From Lampris incognitus (lineage: Eukaryota > Chordata > Actinopteri > Lampriformes > Lampridae), in NCBI RefSeq assembly GCF_029633865.1, contig NC_079214.1:34209095-34273094 (forward strand): a stretch of 64,000 nucleotides of DNA. Direction: 5' to 3'. How positions within the stretch are numbered: position 1 is the first letter of the stretch; the number at the start of each line of letters is the position of its first letter. Under the pieces are notes generated by a model. It searched no databases and was not told the origin of the DNA. It saw only the letters and a list, made by a program, of their open reading frames with translations. Positions 58,644-64,000 of the stretch are shown here, piece by piece. The translations under genes were made by a program, and so were the position numbers.

Positions 58644-59978
58644 CATGGACAAAAGTATTGGGAGACACCTCTTAATCATTGAATTCAGGTGTTTCATTCA
58701 GACCCATTGCCACAATTGTATAAAATCCAGCAGCTAATGGCAGAAGAAAATTAAACTGTTATTGTTTTGATATGCATTTTGTAATATATACTGCTGTGAA
58801 AAATGAAGAATTTAAAAAAAATCCAGCAGCTTGCCATGCAATCTGCATTTACAAACATTCGTGAAAGAATAAGTCGTTCTGAAGAGCTCAGTGAATTCAA
58901 GCGTGGTACTGTCCTAGGATGCCACCTTTGCAATAAGTCAGTTCGTGAAATTTCTTCCCTGCTAGATATTCCACGGTCAACTGTAAGTCGTGTTATTGAA
59001 AAGTGGAAGCGTTTAGGAACAACAGCAATTCAACCACGAAGTGACAGACCACGTACAGTCACACAGCGGGGTCAACGAGTGCTGAGGCGCATAGTGCGTA
59101 AAAGCCGCCAAAGGTCGGTTGACTCAATTACTGCAGAGTTCCAAACTTCCTCTGGCGTTAACATCAGCACAAAAACTGTGCGCGAGGAGCTTCATGGAAT
59201 GGGTTTCAATGGCCGAGCAGCTGCATGCAAGCCTTACATCACTAAGCACAATGCCAAGCGTCGGATGGAGTGATGTAAAGCACGCTGCCACTGGACTCTG
59301 GAGCAGTGGAAACGTGTTCTGTGGAGTGACGAATCACGCTTCTCTGTCTGGCAGTCTGATGGACGAGTCTGGGTTTGCTGGACGCCAGGACAACGTTACC
59401 TGCCTGACTGCATTGTGCCAACTGTAAAGTTTGGTGGAGGAGGGATAATGGTATGGTTTTTTTTTTCAGGGGTTGGGCAAGGCCCCTTAGTTCCAGTGAA
59501 GGGAAATCTTAATGCTTCAGCATACCAAGACATTTTGGACAATTCTATGCTTCCAACTTTGTGGGAACAGTTTGAGGAGGGCCCTTTTCTGTTCCAGCAT
59601 GACTGTGCTCCAGTGCACAAAGCAAGGTCCATTAAGACATGGTTTGGTGAGTTTGGTGTGGAAGAACTTGACTGGCCCGCACAGAGCCCTGACCTCAACC
59701 CCATCGAACACCTTTGGGATGAACTAGAAACGGAGATTGCAAGCCAGGTCTTCTCGCCCAACATCAGTGCCTGACCTTACAAAAGCTCTTCTGGATGAAT
59801 GGGCAAAAATTCCCACAGACACTCCAAAATCTTGTGGAAAGCCTTCCCAGAAGAGTGGAAGTTGTTATAGATGCAAAGGGGGGGGGGGACTCCATATTAA
59901 TGACTACGGATTTAGAATGAGATGTCATAAAAGCTCCTGTATGTGTAATGGTCAGGTGTCCCAATACTTTTGTCCATA
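58644..59978 (+). mobile_element. Tc1-like element, near intact
   Basis: TA on both sides (58642-58643 and 59979-59980). Inverted ends CATGGACAAAAGTATTGGG and, inverted, TATGGACAAAAGTATTGGG. About 1335 bp with one transposase gene carrying few defects. It is flanked by CA repeats on the left and GT repeats on the right. Confidence 0.92.
58803..59880 (+). pseudogene. Tc1-type transposase, one stop and late frameshift
   Basis: 58803-59273 encodes the DNA-binding half (FKRGTVLGCHLCNKSVREIS, STVSRVIEKWKRLG, RSDRPRTVTQRGQRVLRRIV). A TGA at 59271-59273 interrupts; the same frame then continues through [15 protein letters not shown] (first D), [18 protein letters not shown] (second D) and [15 protein letters not shown] (E, 34-residue spacing). 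Near 59735 the frame shifts and the C-terminus continues in another frame ([17 protein letters not shown]). Typical length is about 340 codons. Confidence 0.9.

Positions 59979-59980
<2 letters not shown>

Positions 59981-60050
<70 letters not shown>
59981..60050. repeat. (GT)n microsatellite abutting a Tc1 end
   Basis: About 35 GT units start directly after the right TA of the Tc1 element. Confidence 0.97.
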
Positions 60051-60053
<3 letters not shown>

Positions 60054-60261
60054 AAAAGCCATATAAATGCAAAAACTGAATATGAATAATAGAAATAACG
60101 TATACCAGCAATAAAGGATATAAAAGCAGCAAAGGGTGCATATAGACTCAATAATCAGATATTGCACAAATTGTTAGATTGCACTTATATATAGATGTGT
60201 GTGTGTGTGCGCGTGCGTGCGTGCGTGTGTTATTCAGTCATTCAAGTTGCATTTTTTATAG

Positions 60262-60560
60262 CGCTTTTCTCGCTGTTATTCATTAAGAAGTCTTATGGCC
60301 TGAGGAAAGAAGCCGTTCCTCAGTCTGCTGGTGCATGTTTTGAGAGTCCTGTAGTCCTGCATCTCCTCCTTGAGGGCAACAGGGAGAACAGGCAGTCGTG
60401 TGGGTGTGCTCGGTCCGTAATCACCCTCAGGGACTTCCTGAGGCATCTCTGGGTGTACAGCTCCAACAGACTGGACAGCTCACACCCAGTGATGTGCTAG
60501 GCCGTGCACACCACCCTCCCCAGCGCCTTGCGGTTCTTGCTGGTACAGCTGCAGGACATT
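60262..60560. repeat. Fish interspersed repeat fragment
   Basis: ATGGCCTGAGGAAAGAAGCC, GTTCCTCAGTCTGCTGGTGC and CCCAGTGATGTGCTAGGCC are recognisable pieces of a common teleost repeat, probably a LINE 3' region. Class not certain. Confidence 0.5.
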
Positions 60561-60735
60561 TGATCAATTCGATCATTTTCCAGGTGTTTTCCATAACTGG
60601 AAAACTACAATAAATTTCAAGCTTTTACAAGATATATATAGGAATCCTGATTCTAGGTGGACTTGTACCGGCTGTAGTGCCTGCCCCCAAGTGGTCAGTG
60701 AAGGTAAATTCATCCCATGGATCTACAAGTCACAT

Positions 60736-60830
60736 AATAATAATAATAATAATAATAATAATTTTATTTATATAGCACTTTCCTAAAACAATGTTAAAAA
60801 GTGCTTCACAAAAAATATCAAATATCAAAC
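60736..60830. repeat. (AAT)n and SINE/LINE tail
   Basis: About nine AAT units, then TTTATTTATATAGCACTTTC and AAAAGTGCTTCACAA, a widespread fish repeat tail. Confidence 0.65.
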
Positions 60831-60874
60831 ATTTGTAAACGCTTTGATAAATTAAAGGAAAAACCCAAATGTTT

Positions 60875-61405
60875 TTGCTACAGTGAGGGGGTCTGGGGGC
60901 TCTGTTGTGCTATGGAGGTCCTTTTCCTGGCATGGTTTTGGTCCACTTGTCCTCTTAGAGGGAAGGGTCACTGCAAATCAATACAAAGTTATTCTGATTG
61001 ATCACCTTTATCCTATCAATCAATCATCAATCCAGTTGCATTTTTTGATGAAAAATTTCTATCCTGATGGGAGTGGTCTCTTCCAGGATGACAGTGTCCC
61101 TATCCACAGGGCAACAGGGGTCACTGAATGGTTTGATGAGGGTGAAAATGATGTAAATCCTATGCTATGGCCTTCAGTCACCAGATCTCAACCCAACTGA
61201 ACACCTATGGGAGATTTTGGACCGACATTGGAGATTTTGGACATGTTAGACAGCGCTCTCCACTATCATCATCAAAACACCAATTGAGAGAATATCTCTT
61301 GGAAGAATGGTCTCCATCCCTCCAGTAGAGTTCAGAGACTTGTAGAATCTATAACAAGGAGCACTGAATCTGTTCTGGAGGCTCGTGGTGCCCCAACTCC
61401 TTACT
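60875..61405 (+). pseudogene. Tc1-like transposase fragment, C-terminal half
   Basis: Reads SVVLWRSFSWHGFGPLVLLE, then FYPDGSGLFQDDSVPIHRAT (second D), and after frame changes the SPDLNPTEHLWEILD-like region near 61170-61215. It ends near GAGGCTCGTGGTGCCCC. The N-terminal half and inverted repeats are absent. Heavily decayed. Confidence 0.8.
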
Positions 61406-61810
61406 AAATCACTTTTATGTTGTTTTGTTCTTTAATTCGTCATCCGTCTGTAGTACGGTTAAAGACAGGTTATATACTAAGGGAACAGTACATGAGAACC
61501 AATCACTGCAGTTTTCACTGCAATAACGGCACAAGAATCTTAACGTAGCAAATCTAAACCCTGGTATTGGAGGTACATGATAATTGCTCACCCAGTTGAC
61601 AGAAAATGTCAGAGTAACTAAAGAACTCACTATCATAGCCCTCCTGTCATATTTTGTTATTAACTCTTCTAAGCAACATAAACATTGATTTTCAAATATC
61701 CCTGTTCCAGTGGAAAAACAGGAACTCTCACAGGACACAAGCATACATTCAGTCACACTCGGCACATTCCCAGTCCCCCATTGGCAGCAAAATGTCCTTG
61801 TGCCGACATA

Positions 61811-63031
61811 CACTCACCGGCCACTTTATTAGGCACACATGTCCAACTGCTCGTTAACGCAAATTTCTAATCCGCCAATCACATGGCAGCAACTCAATGC
61901 ATTTAGGCATGTAGACATGGTCAAGACGATCTGCTGCAGTTCAAACCGAGCATCAGAATGGGTAAGAAAGGTGATTTAAGTGACTTTGAACGTGGCATGG
62001 TTGTTGGTGCCAGACGGGCTGGTCTGAGTATTTCAGAAACTGCTGATCTACTGGGATTTTCACACACAACCATCTCTAGGGTTTACAGAGAATGGTCCGA
62101 AAAAGAGAAGATATCCGGTGAGCGGCAGTTCTGTGGGCGAAAATGCCTTGTTGATGCCAGAGGTCAGAGGAGAATGGCCAGACTGGTTCGAGCTGATAGA
62201 AAGGCAACAGTAACTCAAATAACCACTCATTACAACCGAGGTATGCAGAAGAGCATCTCTGAACGCACAACACGTCGAACCTTGAGGCAGATGGGCTACA
62301 GCAGCAGAAGACCACACCGGGTGCCACTCCTGTCAGCTAAGAACAGGAAACTGAGGCTACAATTCGCACAGGCTCACCAAAATTGGACAATAGAAGATTG
62401 GAAAAACGTTGCCTGGTCTGATGAGTCTCGATTTCTGCTGCGACATTCGGGTGGTAGGGTCAGAATTTTGCGTCAACAACATGAAAGCATGGATCCATCC
62501 TGCCTTGTATCAACGGTTCAGGCTGCTGGTGGTGGTGTAATGGTGTGGGGGATATTTTCTTGGCACACTTTGGGCCCCTTTAGTACCAATTGAGCATCGT
62601 GTCAACGCCACAGCCTACCTGAGTATTGTTGCTGACCATGTCCATCCCTTTATGACCACAGTGTTCCCATCTTCTGATGGCTACTTCCGGCAGGATAACG
62701 CGCCATGTCATAAAGCTCGAATCATCTCAGACTGGTTTCTTGAACATGACAATGAGTTCACTGTACTCAAATGGCCTCCACAGTCACCAGATCTCAATCC
62801 AATAGAGCACCTTTGGGATGTGGTGGACCGGGAGATTTACATCATGGATGTGCAGCCGACAAATCTGCAGCAACTGCGTGATGCTATCATGTCAATATGG
62901 ACCAAACTCTCTGAGGAATGTTTCCAGTACCTTGTTGAATCTATGCCACGAAGGATTAAGGCAGTTCTGAAGGCAAAAGGGGGTCCAACCCGGTACTAGC
63001 AAGGTGTACCTAATAAAGTGGCCAGTGAGTG
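61811..63031 (+). mobile_element. Tc1-like element, 1.22 kb
   Basis: TA at 61809-61810 and 63032-63033. Inverted ends CACTCACCGGCCACTTTATT and, inverted, CACTCACTGGCCACTTTATT. Contains one transposase gene broken by a single frameshift. Confidence 0.94.
61958..62999 (+). pseudogene. Tc1-type transposase, single frameshift
   Basis: 61958-62593: MGKKGDLSDFERGMVVGARR, helix-turn-helix ISETADLLGFSHTTISRVYR and [20 protein letters not shown] (first D). The frame is lost near 62575-62590, where CCCCTTTAGTACC has one base too many for the family reading. 62652-62999 continues: YFRQDNAPCHKARIISDWFL (second D), [15 protein letters not shown] (E) and RIKAVLKAKGGPTRY at the end. The total would be about 345 codons, the usual length. 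Confidence 0.92.
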
Positions 63032-63033
63032 TA

Positions 63034-64000
63034 GGTATGTATACTTTGTGCTAAAGCATCCAAGTAAGGCGGCAGGGTAATTTGACTGTCGTTGAAAATA
63101 TCATCACAAGCATCAAGCAGGTCAGCAAGGGTGAGTGGTGCTAGGAAAAACAAAGTCTTTTTATTGCCAGTGGAAAATAAATTTCAGTATTTTATTGGAA
63201 GTAAGCAATAAATAATACTGTGATAAAAATAGTTCATAAGTACTCAGACTGTACATCATTTTGTTACAAGATCAGGAGAAGTTTCATGGAGGAAAGCGGG
63301 AATAAAACAAGAAAAAAAAAACAGCAACATTGATTTGTGTTGTACATGAATGACTAAATCACAAAGAGAGAAGAGACGTTACTATTCTAAAGCACCTTAC
63401 ATGTATAAGGTGAAGGACAAGTCTTCAGTTCCATGTCATTTGCCATGAAAACCAATGGTGGAACCTGTGTTTTGAGCAAAGGCAAGACAAACTTGGATGT
63501 GAACAGCTTTGTAACACTCAAGCGGAAAAACTGTGGATTTACTTCTGAACACAAAACTGTCAGAAAACGCAGTGAATTAGTAATAATAAATAAGAACAAA
63601 GGACAGTAAGGAGTTAAGGAACAATAAGGCTTGATATGCAGTCTTTTTTAAAAGGGTTTGCAGGTGGATCACACCGCCTTGAGGGACATCTAGTTGTAGC
63701 GCGGATCAATTGAGGCCGCAGTGAAGTTGGTCCATCGAAGGAGAGCTGCCACACATTCAACCCAGTGGTACATTGAAGTTCATCCTGCACGTACGCACGA
63801 GTCCTGTGTGTTCTCCGGAGGAGGTGAAGGGGGGGGAGGGCCTCTACAGGGATGGGTCGAGATCAGGAGTGCGGGCCGGGTAGAGAGGTTTACGCATGCA
63901 ACGTCGACAAGAGAGAACCTGGAATTCTTTTTTAATCCACTTGCACCCGAAATTAGCCCTCTGTTTTTTTTGTTTTGTTTTTTTTTGCTACCTTGATATG
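63034..64000. other. No recognisable gene
   Basis: AT-rich sequence with short open frames (e.g. 63721-63996, plus) that show no family features. Nothing supported. Confidence 0.45.

Overview
The window is vertebrate, almost certainly teleost, genomic DNA. It carries one recognisable host gene, cortactin (cttn), on the minus strand, surrounded and invaded by fish-type mobile elements: RTE LINE, Ty3/gypsy, BEL/Pao, Tc1/mariner, hAT, ISL2EU/Harbinger, Helitron-like, tRNA-SINEs and many CA/GA/TA microsatellites. No CRISPR, operon or other bacterial feature is present.

Host gene: 15 coding exons running from 48817 down to 11578 join without phase breaks into a 548-residue cortactin. It has the N-terminal DDW acidic Arp2/3 motif, 6.5 actin-binding repeats (one 37-residue repeat per 111-bp exon), a charged helix, a proline-rich segment with an in-frame PASPA minisatellite, and a C-terminal SH3 domain. 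A GC-rich probable promoter with a CRE-like TGACGTCA lies at about 50.1-50.2 kb. The 3' UTR probably runs to an AATAAA near 9.78 kb. One intron uses a GC donor.

Region by region: 1-732 RTE LINE fragment; 732-4315 decayed gypsy element, minus strand; 4.4-7.8 kb ISL2EU/Harbinger remnant; 7.85-9.15 kb an LTR-like unit and two short solo LTRs; 9.8-50.2 kb cttn. Introns of cttn hold an hAT element (19972-23025) containing a SINE and a 431-bp miniature LTR element; a palindromic Tc1 derivative (27125-28321); and a three-layer nest (29.8-41.7 kb) in which an RTE LINE is split by a Tc1 element and then by a young BEL/Pao element with 580-bp LTRs. Tandem Helitron-like units lie at 44.7-45.8 kb. Upstream of cttn are a PNMA/gag-like remnant (50.7-52.2 kb), a composite of two gypsy families (52.9-58.5 kb), and three Tc1-like elements (58.6-63.0 kb).

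Most unusual observations: (1) a family of short (about 155 bp) LTRs, eight copies in the window, that carry tRNA-like A and B boxes, one complete as a 431-bp LTR-PBS-PPT-LTR miniature retrotransposon and apparently a deletion derivative of a gypsy element also present here; (2) a BEL/Pao element whose ten bases just after the 5' LTR are perfectly complementary to an LTR segment just ahead of its polyadenylation signal, suggesting self-priming; (3) a chromodomain gypsy element with a single 1127-codon frame that lacks the whole reverse transcriptase/RNase H but joins gag-protease to integrase in frame; (4) a Tc1 derivative made of two inverted 535-bp arms. All positions were read by eye; identities and counts are approximate where so stated.
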